Below, in pieces: positions 1-10,989 of a stretch of DNA of 64,000 nt (position 1 is its first letter; every line of letters starts with the position of its first letter). The stretch comes from Nansenia antarctica. Lineage: Eukaryota; Chordata; Actinopteri; Argentiniformes; Microstomatidae. Position numbers and translations under genes: made by a program. Below the pieces are notes generated by a model. That model saw nothing but the letters and a program-made list of their open reading frames with translations. It ran no database searches and was not told the DNA's origin. The DNA lies in assembly GCA_963989245.1 (NCBI GenBank), contig OZ022342.1:40713442-40777441 (forward strand). The letters run 5' to 3'.

Positions 1-301
1 ACTCTGCATGGCAGACTACAACATAGAGTGGGGTACAAAAATGTGGGCACCCCTACTCAAAATGCCTTTTACAAATAATACCTAAGTGAAAAGAAGCAAA
101 CCTAACCTCTAAATGGTATAGTTAAACATGACACATTTCATCACATTTTAAAGCAAGATTCATTTTTATTGTTTTACTTTTTACATTTTCAAAATAATAA
201 AACAAGGAAAAATACTTTACTTTGTAACTCCTCCTCAGGCAGAAAGAAATGGGTAGTTTGAAACGTTGCGAGCATTTAGTGTTCAGATTTGCTTTCAATC
301 A

Positions 302-1424
302 CCAGGGTCCAGTAGTTCAACACTTTTAATCAGATTTTGAAATCCCGTTTTTTGTGATCCAGGATCAGACAACTTGGCCAGATTTTGTCCCAGTATTTCA
401 AAGCAATTCAGGATAGGATCAGATTCAGACTTTTCAAGATTGCTAGATCCTGAATATCAGTGTTTAATCCTACCGATCTCCATCTAGTGGATATGAAAAA
501 TAATACAAGGAAGACAAGAGACCACATTGCAGAGATCTATAATGTCTAATTATATGTTTAAATACATAAAGGACATAAAATCATAATGGAGTACTGAAGA
601 GGTGTTTTGCATGCCTCAACTATCTGAGAGTGGAACCCCAACGAGCATGCCGCATAACACTGGCTTGTATTGTGCTACACAATATCCTGTCCATCGCAGA
701 GTCCCCCTCTCTGTCCATCGCAGAGTCCCCCTCTCTGTCCATCGCAGAGTCCCCCTCTCTGACATCCATGATCCCCCAGAGCCCCTTGCACAGGTCCCTT
801 GATGATCTCGGCCCACCTATGGATTTCCCTCTGAATGAGAGACTGAGTGGTGGTGCAATGCCAGATGCTATTGTCCGCAATTACTTTTGAAAGGTGATGA
901 CAGATGACTTTTTATTTAGATATTTTTTATTTAATCAAAATTACATTTGTGATTGACAATCTTTGTTGTGATACTTTTATGAGCATAAACATTTATGTCA
1001 TCAACATTTGGTTGAAAACAAAATAGGCCACCACAAACGTGCCTAAAAACGTACAAATAAAATTTATTTGCCATGAAGGCTAAAAATTGTGTATTATTTC
1101 AGTTAACAAACTTTGCCATTTTATTTATATTGAAACATATTTTTAAATAAATTGTATAGTACATTTTGCTCTGGTAATCCACTGGAAATCCACCCCTCTG
1201 GTGGGATCAAGATAATCCAGTTTTTTGGGATCAAACTGATCCCAATCCTGTGTTGTCGGTTTGAACTTCCCGTTTTGAAGATTTGATCCAGATAAAGCTT
1301 GGATTTGATTTCCTGATCTGATCGGATATCAAAGTCATCCTAATCCTGTTTTTTGGTTTTGAACTACCCAAAATCTGATCCGATCAGATAGGGATTAAAA
1401 GTTTTGAACTACTGGGCCCTGGAG
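302..1424 (+). mobile_element. Harbinger-like element nested in the outer element
   Basis: A second inverted repeat lies inside the outer one: ccagggtccagtagttcaa near 301 mirrors ttgaactactgggccctgg near 1424. The interior is AT-rich with many degenerate gatc-type words and holds a short transposase-like coding remnant. The assignment rests on that remnant; no 3-bp target duplication is obvious. Confidence 0.55.
630..890 (+). pseudogene. HARBI1-like transposase C-terminal remnant
   Basis: The frame reads ACRITLACIVLHNIL, resembling the conserved C-terminal segment of PIF/Harbinger (HARBI1-type) nucleases. No upstream DDE segment is visible, so this is a fragment. Directly after it a 23-bp unit (tgtccatcgcagagtccccc) is repeated three times at about 690-760, which extends the reading frame artificially on both strands. 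Confidence 0.5.
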
Positions 1425-1569
1425 ATTAATTGTAACAGACATTTAAACCAGGGGTGCCCACATTTTTGCACCCCACTGTACATCCATGAAACTGATGCAT
1501 TTTTTGTTGTTGAGAAAAATAACAGCCAAAGAGATTGTGCAATGATTGAATGCTTACTCCGTTTATCAG

Positions 1570-1657
1570 AAAAACAGCTGCGTTCTACCTGAGGACCTCA
1601 GAGACTTCTACCTCACCACCGACGGCTTTACCCTCACATGGAGCGCCAAAATGGAGG
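1570..1657 (+). CDS. tpgs2: tpgs2 internal exon A (first in window)
   Basis: Tubulin polyglutamylase complex subunit 2 is a non-catalytic subunit of the complex that adds glutamate side chains to tubulin tails in neurons and cilia; catalysis is by TTLL1. This exon begins after the acceptor tactccgtttatcag and encodes about 29 residues containing CVLPEDLRDFYLTTDGF, close to the N-terminal third of vertebrate TPGS2. It ends with donor GGTAGGT after one base of a split Asp codon. Phase and sequence join the next exon at 2301. Earlier exons with the start codon are outside the window. The exon starts only about 90 bp after the right end of the nested DNA transposons. Confidence 0.88.
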
Positions 1658-1905
1658 GTAGGTTTCTTCAACAGACGCTGTAAAGGCTGCACACACAACC
1701 GCTGACAACGTTGACTAGATGATTACGTAAACAAAGCCCACTGTGCTTTGTCCACTGTAAGATCATTTGCTGATAAGCTTAATTATGTCTGTCATTCTGC
1801 CATAGTAATTTGTGTCCCCCTTCCTAAAACATAACCTGCAATATAGCTGACATTTTACCTCCCGATTACAAGAGGAAGCAATTCCTTCGAGTCAAGGGGT
1901 AAATA

Positions 1906-2131
1906 CACAAGATGGGTGCTTATGGGTAGAATCAAGATGGGTGCTTAGGGGTCGAGTCAAGATGGGTGCTTATGGGTAGAATCAAGATGGGTGCTGAGGA
2001 GTCGAGTCAAGATGGGTGCTTATGGGTAGAATCAAGATGGGTGCTTAGGGGTCGAGTCAAGATGGGTGCTTATGGGTAGAATCAAGATGGGTGCTTAGGG
2101 GTCAAGTCAAGATGGGTGCTTAGGGGTTGAG
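1906..2131 (+). repeat. 25-bp minisatellite in tpgs2 intron
   Basis: Nine copies of a 25-bp unit (core tcaagatgggtgctt) alternate between two variants, atgggtagaa and aggggtcgag, giving a 50-bp higher-order period. Copies of gtcaaggggtaaata flank the array on both sides. Confidence 0.92.
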
Positions 2132-2300
2132 TCAAGGGGTAAATATGGAATCGAGTAACAAAATATTCAGCCACTGGCCTCACACACACACACACCAAGA
2201 TAATAAAAAATAAGGATGGTGCATTGAACCACATCAATGAAAGACCACTATTAATCGTCCTTTAGGACAATGTCATGACTGATCATGTCTGTCTTGTCAG

Positions 2301-2435
2301 ATGAGTCTGTGCCTTTAGGCTGCATGGTTGTCAACGGCGTGGCCAAACTGCGGCCTGTGTGCCAGCCGCCGGTGTTCTCCCTCCCCAACGCACCCACACT
2401 GGCTGACCTGGACTGGGAGGAAGACCAAACCCAAG
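2301..2435 (+). CDS. tpgs2: tpgs2 exon B
   Basis: A 135-bp exon between acceptor gtcttgtcag and donor ggtgaca, phase 1 at both ends. It encodes DESVPLGCMVVNGVAKL and FSLPNAPTLADLDWEED, matching the TPGS2 segment that ends in SLPNAPTLADLE in mammals. Together with exon A it restores an uninterrupted frame across the junction. Confidence 0.92.
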
Positions 2436-2566
2436 GTGACAGAATAGATACTATTTTTTAGTGGCTTGTATTTGCAGCGTCTAGCGTTTGCAGGAAAATA
2501 CAAATAAAGCTATACAAATGAAGTTATTATTATTATTATTTAGATCGAGCCTCTGTTACGATGTGT

Positions 2567-2571
<5 letters not shown>

Positions 2572-2642
<71 letters not shown>

Positions 2643-2706
2643 GTCCCTCTCTCTGTCTCTGTCTCTGTCTCTGTCTCTGTCTCTGTCTCTGTCTCTGTCT
2701 CTGTCA
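2572..2706 (+). repeat. (CT)n / (CTCTGT)n microsatellite abutting exon C acceptor
   Basis: About 135 bp of pure and GT-interrupted CT repeat runs directly into the ctgtcag acceptor of tpgs2 exon C, so it serves as that exon's polypyrimidine tract. Leucine/serine-rich reading frames here are repeat artefacts. Confidence 0.95.
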
Positions 2707-2707
2707 G

Positions 2708-2815
2708 ATTCGGGGCTGCCGGAGCCCCATTTTGATTCCCGGAGCCGTATCTTTGAACTTGACCCCTGCGGCGGGAATGGCAAAGTCTGCTTGGTCTACA
2801 AAGACTGTGCTAAAG
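2708..2815 (+). CDS. tpgs2: tpgs2 exon C
   Basis: A 108-bp exon after acceptor ctgtcag, ending at donor AAAGGTATAC, phase 1 at both ends. It encodes the TPGS2 motif PHFDSRSRIFELDPC followed by GNGKVCLVYKD, nearly identical to the mammalian segment. The following intron (2816-15858, 13 kb) is filled by retroelements. Confidence 0.93.
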
Positions 2816-2845
2816 GTATACCACCTACCAACACCTTCATACACT

Positions 2846-3080
2846 AGGGGCGACTGTGGCGCAGGAGGTAGAGTCGCCGTCTAATGATCACAAGGTTGGC
2901 AGATCAGCGGTTCGAGACCCGGCTGGCCACATGTCGAAGTGTCCTTGGGCAAGACACTGAACCCCAAAATTGCTCCCAGTGAGCGGGCCAGCGCCTTGCA
3001 TGGCAGCTTGCCGCCATTGGTGTGTGAATGGGTGAATGAGAGGCCGTTGTAAGTGCAGTCCATTTACCATTTATACACTG
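2846..3080 (+). mobile_element. tRNA-derived SINE
   Basis: The head contains RNA polymerase III box A (tggcgcaggaggtagag) and box B (ggttcgagaccc) motifs. A conserved body follows (cttgggcaagacactgaacc, gtgtgaatgggtgaatg). A second member, reversed, lies at 62546-62784. Confidence 0.85.
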
Positions 3081-3097
3081 TTCCATTCCTTGTTAAC

Positions 3098-3300
3098 TGT
3101 TACGAACCCCAGGTCTTATGGCTCTACGTCTAGGGGGTGTAGGGGGAGCCGTAACATAAAGGGTGTAAGTAAGTTGCCACTTGTAGTGTGGGAGGGGAAA
3201 AAAACTAAATAAAGGCATACAGTGCAATAATTTAATAAACAAATGGTGGTGTACAAAAACACAAGCCATAGGACAACAGGCAAGACTATGAGCGGTGTCA
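3098..3300 (-). repeat. Left (3') LTR, shared part
   Basis: About 200 bp match 15318-15527 with small indels: tgttacgaaccccaggtctt at the start, agactatgagcggtgt at the end of the match. The true inner LTR boundary is uncertain; the LTR may extend toward 4320, because no purine tract lies next to 3300 on the minus strand. Confidence 0.7.
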
Positions 3301-3785
3301 ACCCAAAGAAACAAAAGAATAAAGTGTGACCCTACCAGTGTACAATTCTACATAATGACAGCCGCTCCTTTGCCTACTGTATTTAACATAGATGAGCCTA
3401 CGTGATGGAATGTATACTCAAGGGTATCTCACCTACGCCTGTTTCCTATGGCTAGTGTGTGACAATACAAAAATAGAAAATAAACTGTAGTCAAATACTA
3501 AATCAAATAAACAAACAACCAAACTAAATCTTACTCTAAACAAACAACTAAATGAAAAATGGAAAAGGTACGTACGAAATAACACAAACAACCTAAGAAA
3601 CTAAGAGTTGACAAACTAACAAACAAAACACAACCAAACAGTCAACTGACAAGGAGACACAATGAGGAACATTTAAACAGACAGGCAGCCCTCTGATTGG
3701 AGAATGGGTATCCCTCTGCACCTGGGCCACTCCCCTGCACCCCCCGGCGAAGACCGCGTTTCTCTAGCTCACCCAGGGGCCGAGT

Positions 3786-3789
3786 TGTC

Positions 3790-3845
<56 letters not shown>

Positions 3846-3870
3846 GTGCGTGTGTATGTGTGAGTGAGTG
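3786..3870 (+). repeat. (TG)n microsatellite
   Basis: About 50 bp of pure TG with an imperfect continuation. A flank of about 55 bp before it (ctgcaccccccggcgaagac onward) recurs in diverged form at 4320-4375, next to another TG repeat, suggesting a local duplication. Confidence 0.9.
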
Positions 3871-4241
3871 TGTCTGTATGCTGGTCCACTCTCTCTACCA
3901 CCCGGCCGCACCTGTTTTGAGTCCTATCAACACATCTGTTGACAGTGGCAAATTCGTTGTCATAGCAACTCACTCTAGCCTGACCTCTGCTTGTCTTTGG
4001 CTAGCTCTGAAACAAACAGCTGAAACGTAAAAACTATTAATGTTTGGGCTTATATGTTGATATTTTGAGTGACAGTAAGAGTTGCTCTACGTTTCCATGT
4101 AACATTTTTGAATATAGACATACAATTGTAGCCGTGGGAGCAGTGTGCAAAATGTGTACAAAAAGTTCAAAAACGTTTTCTGCTCACTCTGTTCTCAAAG
4201 TTCCGCCATTGAATTTCAATGGCGATTTCTCTCCACAAAAA

Positions 4242-4278
<37 letters not shown>

Positions 4279-4307
4279 TGTGTGTATGTGTGTGTGTGTG
4301 TGTGTGT
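4242..4307 (+). repeat. (TG)n microsatellite
   Basis: An imperfect TG run of about 65 bp, followed by the second copy of the ccccccccggcgaaacc segment. Confidence 0.9.
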
Positions 4308-4423
4308 TTTGGTCACCACCCTGCCCCCCCCGGCGAAACCCGCGTGTCTTTACGTCACCCAGAGGCCGAGCTGTGGCGTTTTCAATATTGCCCAATTCAT
4401 TGTCTATGGACTTTTTTGGCCGC

Positions 4424-5656
4424 TTAACGGGGCATTGTGGGTAAACCGTATGCCGTCACCTTCCATCGGACAATAGCAACGCAAGCACACTTAATTAACC
4501 TACAAAAACCAAACAAAAACACGAGAAACGAAATGTACCAACTGACTTGGGAACCAAGAGGCATAGTGAACAATGTTGTAATGTTAGCTTTTTGGTCAGT
4601 ATCCAGATATGACAAATGTGAGTCAAGAGACAACAACATCTCAGAGTTTACTAATCGAGGAGTCTGTAGAGGAGCATTACACAACTCTAAACCATCTTCA
4701 TCTCCATCAGCAACATTACCTGAGCCAGAAACCAATATAGCAAGAACAGCAGACTTGACAGCGGGCCCTGCAGTCTCATCTGGGGTTTCCTTCTGAGGTT
4801 TGTCTCTAGGATAATAGATCTTTAACATGTTAATGTGACAAACTCTAGACTTGCGTCTCCGATCAGGTGTCTGGATAACATAATCAGTAGCACTTAATTT
4901 CTGTTCCACACAGTAGGGACCTGAGAAACGGGCAGAGAGAGAGGAACCTGGAATAGGTAACAAAACTAAAACCTGGTCACCTGGTTGTAGTGAACGTGGG
5001 ACAGCCTTCTCATCAAAGTGATGCTTCATCCGTTTCTGTGAGGAGGACAGCACTTCTTTAGCGAGAGCGCACGCACTATGCAACAGCTCACAAAACTTGC
5101 TCACATAACTCAACACACTTTGTGAAGAAGCACTACCTAAACTAAACTGTTCTTTTAGAACTCTGAGAGGTCCGCGCACCGTATGTCCGAAGACAAGGTC
5201 AGCCGGACTAAATCCTAATGACTCCTGAACAATCTCACGAGCTGCAAACAAGGCAAAAGGCACGCCCTCATCCCAGTCTTTTCCAGTCTCGTGACAGTAT
5301 TTTCGCAACATGGACTTAAATGTTTGATGCCACCGTTCTAGTGCACCTTGTGACTCAGGGTGGTAGGCACTAGAAACGCTGTGTGTAATAGACAGAGACA
5401 TCAACACTTGCTTGAAAATGTTTGACAGAAAATGTGTACCTTGATCTGTTTGTAAAATTTTCGGTAGTCCAAATGTGGAGAAAAACTTAATCAAAGCCTT
5501 AACAACTGACTCTGCAGTGATTTTTCTAAGAGGAATTGCCTCGGGATAACGAGTAGCAATACACATAATCGTCAATAGAAACTGATTATTAGTCTTAGAC
5601 TTGGGTAATGGACCAACACAATCAACTAACACATGCTCAAAAGGTTCACCTAGCAC
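4424..5656 (-). pseudogene. Gypsy (Gmr1-type) integrase core and C-terminal domain
   Basis: A 410-codon frame carries the integrase catalytic triad: VDCVGPL (first Asp), QTDQGTHF (second Asp), and HPESQGALERWHQ (Glu). The C-terminal barrel region has QPGDQVLVLLPIPG and ends VCHINMLKIYYPRD. After LSYLDTDQKANITTLF the similarity stops and unrelated codons run to the stop. In Gmr1-type elements reverse transcriptase would follow here, so the deletion breakpoint is near 4560. The zinc-binding domain upstream is in another frame (5646-6308), implying a frameshift near 5700. Confidence 0.85.
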
Positions 5657-6308
5657 AGGTATTGGGCAGAGGGGAGCAGGGGGAATAACCTGGTTCGGTT
5701 TCCCAGTAATCTGACGTGTGACAAGTGCGACAGAATTTAGCTACATCTCGTTTCAGACCTGGCCAAAAGAAATTCCTAAGAATCCTATCGTAGGTTTTGG
5801 TGATGCCTAAATGACCAGACCATATGTGATCATGAGCTAGCGATAACACATGCTGCCGGTATTCCATGGGAGCAATGATCTGGTAGATCACACTCCAGTC
5901 CTGTCCTAAATCAAAATGAGATGTCCATTTACGCATGAGAAGATCATTATCTAGGAAGTAAGCCACATTGTTCTTATTAACTCCCTCCAGGGCAACAGCA
6001 TTAACATAACACTGATCAAGAGTAGAATCCTTTCTCTGCATAGCAATCAGATTATCACGAGTGATAGGTAATTTCAATGTATCAAAGCCAGCACACTCTC
6101 TTGGGCGTGGCGGTGGCACAGTGTTGTCAGTGAGCTCATCAGTGGCAAATACTGGGTCAAAAATAGATTCAGATAAATCCACCACATCAGTACATTTTCG
6201 GGACTGAGCTTGTGTGACAGCACATGCGGGAAAAACTTGGGGGAAACTATCGGCTAACTCATCATCAGCCGTAGCTTCGGGACATTCTAACAATTCTAAC
6301 ATAGGCAA
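5646..6308 (-). pseudogene. Gypsy protease-integrase linker and integrase zinc-binding domain
   Basis: The frame contains an HHCC integrase zinc finger (HDHIWSGHLGITKTYDRIL, then KFCRTCH). Upstream is a linker with FPACAVTQAQSRK, seen between protease and integrase in fish Gmr1-type elements. Its N-terminal edge, after one in-frame stop near 6313, continues the protease frame interrupted by the LINE insertion at 6320-7287. Confidence 0.8.
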
Positions 6309-6319
6309 TACTTAACCAC

Positions 6320-7287
6320 CAGCGATATGATGAATGAATGAATGGTCTTTATTGTCATTGCTATAGTACAGGTACCAAACAACGAAATTTAGGAGGGGTG
6401 GCTCCCCTGGTGCTAGGAAAGAAAAAAAACTAAAAACTAAAAAAAAACACAAGAAGGGAAGGAGCTGGTTTACATAAATAAAGGCTATGTACACTATCCA
6501 CTATACTATACTGTACAGATAGACGACTAGGGTTGTCATATTGCACATAGTGTTATTGCACATTCATTTGAAGTGTCGCAGTTTGCAGGCTAGAAATGTA
6601 CATATTTGTGCCTCAGCACTACACCTGATTTTTTTTTCAGTCCAGCAGCTGCCATCAATCCGTCCAGACTGTCCAGGACCCAGAACCTAGGTCTTTGCTG
6701 TGTTCAGGGCCTGGATGGCCCTGGGGTAGAAGCTGTGCTTCAGTCTGTTTGTCCTTGCGGCCATGGTCCTGTACCGCCTTTTCGAGGGCAGCCGGGTAAA
6801 GTGTTCGTACCCAGGGTGGGTTGGGTCTCTGGAGATCTTGGAGGCCTTCCTGAGACAGCGTGTGTTGTACAGCTCTTCCAGAGAGGGGAGGGGGGCGCCG
6901 GTGATCTTCTGGGCTGTTCTCACGACTCTCTGTAGCGCATTTCTCTCCGCGGTTGTGCAGCTGGAGAACCAGTTGCAGATGCCGTAGGTGAGGATGCTCT
7001 CCACTGCGCCGCGGTAGTAGGCCACCATTATCTCCTGCTTGATGTGTTCCTTCCTGAGGACTCTCAGGATGTAGAGCCGCTGTTGTGCCTTCTTGATGGT
7101 GGCTGTTGTGTTGTTCTTCCAGGACAGGTCATCCTGTATGTGCACCCCCAGGAATCGGAGGGTTGAGACTCTCTCCACGCTCTCTCCTCGATGAGCAGGG
7201 GCTGGATCTCGGACTTTTTCCTCCTGAAGTCCACGATGATTTCCTGGGTCTTTGACTTGTTCAGCAGCAGACTTGTATCATTACCCA
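6320..7287 (-). mobile_element. 5'-truncated LINE (L2/Rex1-like) nested in gypsy
   Basis: The 3' tail is (CATT)n on the minus strand (aatgaatgaatgaatgg at 6330 on the plus), preceded by a polyadenylation-like tail aatgacaataaag. A 163-codon frame (6687-7178) matches the reverse-transcriptase C-terminal region (LRFLGVHIQDDLSWKNNT, YRGAVESILTYGICNWF). It belongs to the same family as 10990-13460. It sits exactly between the last protease codons and the integrase linker. Confidence 0.85.
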
Positions 7288-7299
7288 TGATGAAATGAA

Positions 7300-7655
7300 C
7301 GCCTTTCACCGGTAGGTTAGGACGTACACCAACTCTAAACACTCCGCTGACCAAGTCGCATTTTAAATGTGCCTGGTGCAATGGAACTGGCACAAATCCC
7401 ATTTCTATTCCCTGTACCAAAACGCTAGATCCAGAAAATGAATCGTTTGATAGTGGTAATACATTAGAGAGGATAAATGACTGAGCAGCACCCGTGTCTC
7501 TAAAAATCTTAATTGTTTGCTGATCTTTCAGAAGGCCATTTAGTGACACTAAACCATTTAGAATGAATGGTTTGTAGCTAGGGTCTGGAGAATCAAAATC
7601 GCACACACTAGGCATGACTGCGACAGGCTGAAAAACTGTGCGTAACACGCCACTG
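7300..7655 (-). pseudogene. Gypsy aspartic protease
   Basis: A retroviral-type protease domain with catalytic motif FRDTGAAQSF, substrate flap region and a terminal FIMGND. It is cut at its C-terminus by the LINE at 6320-7287 and at its N-terminus by the LINE at 7663-10282. The usual DTGA active site is kept. Confidence 0.8.
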
Positions 7656-7662
7656 ACACCCT

Positions 7663-10282
7663 AGCTAACCTGCTTTCAAAATATACTGACAATGAAGTAC
7701 TTGTTCTGGGTGATCTCAATATTAACTGGCTGAGTGATATTTCCTCGCAGCTTAAAGATCTTGCTTGCAGCATAAACCTTTCACAATTGATTTTAGAACC
7801 AACTAGACCAAACCTCAACGATGACTCGAAATCTACATTATTAGACTTAATTTTAACAAATAAGGCTAGCAAATATACTAGTGGTGTCTTTGACCTGGGA
7901 GTCAGTGATCATTGTCCTGTTGCCTGTGTGAGAGATGTGAGGTTAAAAAAGACTACATCTCAGGTGATAACCAAGAGGAACTTCAAACGCTTTGATGCAG
8001 AGTTGTTCCTGAGGGAGCTGGATGGCTGCGACTGGGGTTGCGTGAGCTCTCTCGATGTCATTGAGGACGCTCTCGAATCCTTTATATGTACATTTAATTG
8101 CGTTGTGGATAGGCACGCCCCTATTAAAACCACTAGGATAAAAGATAGGGTAGTGCCTTGGTTTACTCATGAGCTATCTACCCTCTTTAATAACAGAAAT
8201 AGTGCCTGGTCCCGTGCCAGACGTACTGGTGTCCCCCAACACTGGCTATACTTCAGGCAGCTCAGAAATAAGTGCACTTCAGCCGTAAGGAAGGCTAAAT
8301 CCGAATATTTCCTGAATCTGATAACCACCTTATACTCTAACCATGCCAAATTCTGGAATGCAATTAATTTGACAAAAATTCGTCCTTCCAGTGCTATCCC
8401 CCTTAGTATTACTGTTAATGACTCTGTGATCTCTGATCCTAGCGACATTCGCCTTGCTTTTAATAAACACTTCTCCGAAGCTGGTCACCTATTTGATAGG
8501 TTGTACCTGGGCCTGGACACCCCTCTATGGTGGTTTCTAATGATACTGCCCTTGTGGACCGTGTCCCCCTTTTTACCTTTCAACCATTTACTTCCGCGGA
8601 GGTCTTCAAGGTTTTAGAAACTATTGACCCCAAATCATCCACTGGTGAGGATAAACTAGACTCATTTTTTATAAAATTGGCTGCGCCAATTATCAGCGCG
8701 CCGCTAACTTACATTTTTAATCTTTCAATTTCCTCTGGTGTATTTCCGTTGGTCTGGAAGTCTGCGCGAGTCATTCCTTTACACAAAGGGGGTGATAGGG
8801 CTGATCCGGATAACTATCGACCGATCTCTCCCATGCCTGTCTAAAGCACTTGAGACCTTGGTCAATTCTCAATTGAAACGCTTTCTATCAATCCACTCAA
8901 TTCTTAGTCCCCATCAATCCGGTTTCAGACCAATCCATAGTACCATCTCTGCTATCACACTTGTAACTAACGACATAGTCTCGGCCTTGGACAAGAGGAA
9001 CCACTGCGCGGCCCTCTTTGTCGACCTCTCGAAGGCATTTGACACGGTCGATCACCACTTGCTCCTAGAATAGCTATCCGATATTGGATTAGATTTAGGT
9101 GCTTGTGCGTGGTTCCATGACTACCTTACCCTCAGGCGTCAGTGTATAAAATCTTCACTTGGCAATTCGGATTTCATAACGGTTACAAAGGGTGTCCCTC
9201 AAGGTTCGGTGCTGGGCCCTGTACTTTTTACCATCTATATTAATGAACTGGTATCTTTGCTAACCGGTTGCCACGTCCATTTATATGCCGATGATACCAT
9301 TCTTTATAGTGCAGCAGATTCCCCACATGCTGCTACTATCAACCTGCAGCTAGCCTTTAACTCACTGCAAGACGCCCTCTCGAGGCATAAGCTAGTCCTC
9401 AACTCGAAGAAAACGAAATTCATGTTGTTTACTAGGGCTAGAAATGTGGACCTTACAAAGCTTCTTATATCCACAGTTGACGGCTCCTCCATTGAGAGAG
9501 TTACCGACTACAAATATCTTGGGCTGTGGTTGGATGAGAAGCTATCATTCAAAACGCATGTCGACGGCCTCGCCTCCAAACTTCGGCAAAAGTTGGGCTT
9601 TCTTTACCGTAATCGGTCTAGCTTCCCCTTGCTTTGTAGGAAGAGAGTTGTCGAGGCGGTATTCCTGTCCGTATTAGATTACGGTGATGTTATCTATAGG
9701 CATGCAGCTTCATCTACATTGAAACAATTGGACTCAGTTTATCACTCAGCTCTAAGGTTTATTACTGGGGACAGTTATGACACTCACCACTGCATACTTT
9801 ATGACAAGGTTGGCTGGCCCTCTCTTTCTCTGAGGCGCAGTTACCACTGGAACTTGTTCGTTTTCAAAGCCATCTGTGGCAAGCTTCCTCCTTATATCTC
9901 ATCATTATTAGACTGGAGTCTTGGTACTTATGTGACCAGATCTAATAGTTGGCTTTCTTTTCGGGTTCCGTATGCGCGTTCAGACCTGGGTAAAACAGCC
10001 TTTTTTATTGATGCCCCTAATACATGGAACACTCTGCAGAAAACTCTCCGGTTGGAGGTCCTCCCCTCTGCCTCTACCTTTAAACTCCTGGTGCAAAAAT
10101 TGTATTCTAATAATTGCAATTGTTTTTAGTTTTTTCTTTTTTTCCTTTAATCCTGTCTTGCTCACTGTTTGTTTGCCCTTGCTCACTATTCTATTGTACA
10201 CTCGACGTCACTGTAAATGAGGGTGACCTCAGTGCCTATCGAGTTTTAAATAAAGGTTTGAAATGAAATGAAATGAAATCCA
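7663..10282 (+). mobile_element. LINE with endonuclease and reverse transcriptase, nested in gypsy
   Basis: A 5'-truncated non-LTR element on the + strand, between 7-bp direct repeats acaccct (7656-7662 and 10283-10289). It has the end of an AP-like endonuclease (VLVLGDLNINW, VSDHCPVACVRD), then reverse transcriptase (NYRPIS, LFVDLSKAFDTVDHHLL, KGVPQGSVLGP, HLYADDTILYS). The 3' tail is (GAAAT)n. Frameshifts near 8600 and 8840 and a stop at about 9071 inactivate it. The clade is L2/I/jockey-like; I cannot fix it by eye. Confidence 0.88.
9209..10129 (+). pseudogene. LINE reverse transcriptase C-terminal part
   Basis: The longest remaining frame (306 codons) of the LINE at 7663-10282. It includes the catalytic YADD (LYADDTILYS), then a thumb-like region KYLGLWLDEKLSFKTHVDGL and the C-terminal segment VLDYGDVIYRHA, VGWPSLSLRR. 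A stop codon upstream separates it from the fingers domain. Confidence 0.85.
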
Positions 10283-10336
10283 ACACCCTTCGGTTGCTTA
10301 ACAGGCTGTGAGTGATTTCTTTTCAAAGTTAAACAG

Positions 10337-10796
10337 TCAGCAATGACATGACCCAGTTTGACAATAAAAACATTCCCGTTCCTCTTTAGAATGTAAGGGA
10401 TGAAATACTGCCTTGCTAGGCTGAACTGTGCGAGAGCCATCAGTATGCGTCCTACTCACAGTACGAGTGACCACATGAACTGGCTTATGTGTCAATACAA
10501 ATTCGTCCGCTAAGACAGCTGCCTGTGACAATGACGTCACTTTCTGCTCATTTAGATACGTTACTAAACGTTCAGGCACACTGCTCTTAAACTCTTCTAG
10601 CAAAATTAATTCTCGGAGAGAAGAAACATCACTAACTTTACTGGCGGTACACCAGCGATCAAACAAAGTCTCTTTCTCTCGTGCAAACTCCATAAAAGTC
10701 AGATTAGCAGACTTTGTATAGTTTCAGTATTTCTGTCGATAAGCCTCGGGGCCTAATTCGTAGGCACGTAGAACAGTAGCTTTAACAATGTTATAG
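10337..10796 (-). pseudogene. Gypsy gag: SCAN-like capsid and zinc knuckle
   Basis: On the minus strand the sequence encodes a helical capsid segment (FAREKETLFDRWC, LILLEEFKSSVPERLVTYL, AAVLADEFVLTHK) that resembles vertebrate SCAN domains. Those are known to derive from Gmr1-like gypsy capsids. A CCHC zinc knuckle follows (CFYC, then GHVIADC in the next frame), broken by a one-base deletion near 10370. A stop codon also interrupts the capsid start. The upstream half of gag lies beyond the hAT insertion, at 14433-15205. Confidence 0.75.
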
Positions 10797-10989
10797 TCTA
10801 AACCATGGGTCACCAACAGGCGGCCCGCTGGCCGAATGCGGCCCACCAAAGCTTCCCATTGGGCCCGTGAAATATTTATGTTTTTTAAATATTAATGAAT
10901 TCAGAAAATGTGAGGACGGAAATACCGTTTAGAACATATAGGGCGCGTTCGTAAATTTGTCGATGCGCACACTGGATTCAACGTCGTCA

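Larger units (their letters stand above)
29..1479. mobile_element. Outer inverted-repeat DNA element, interrupted
   Basis: The ends form a roughly 28-bp imperfect terminal inverted repeat: the left begins agtggggtacaaaaatgtgg and the right end is its complement with one mismatch (gtac versus gtgc). Without the nested Harbinger-like element at about 302-1424 it would be a MITE of about 330 bp. I could not find a convincing target duplication, so the superfamily (hAT-like or other) is open. Confidence 0.6.

Noticed and set aside
630..880. Repeat-rich frames on both strands near 700
   Set aside because: Extended by a 23-bp triplication; only the HARBI1-like end on the + strand has support.
2488..2847. 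Ser-Leu repeat protein across the CT microsatellite
   Set aside because: The frame is a repeat artefact. The real coding part is tpgs2 exon C in the same stretch, bounded by splice sites.
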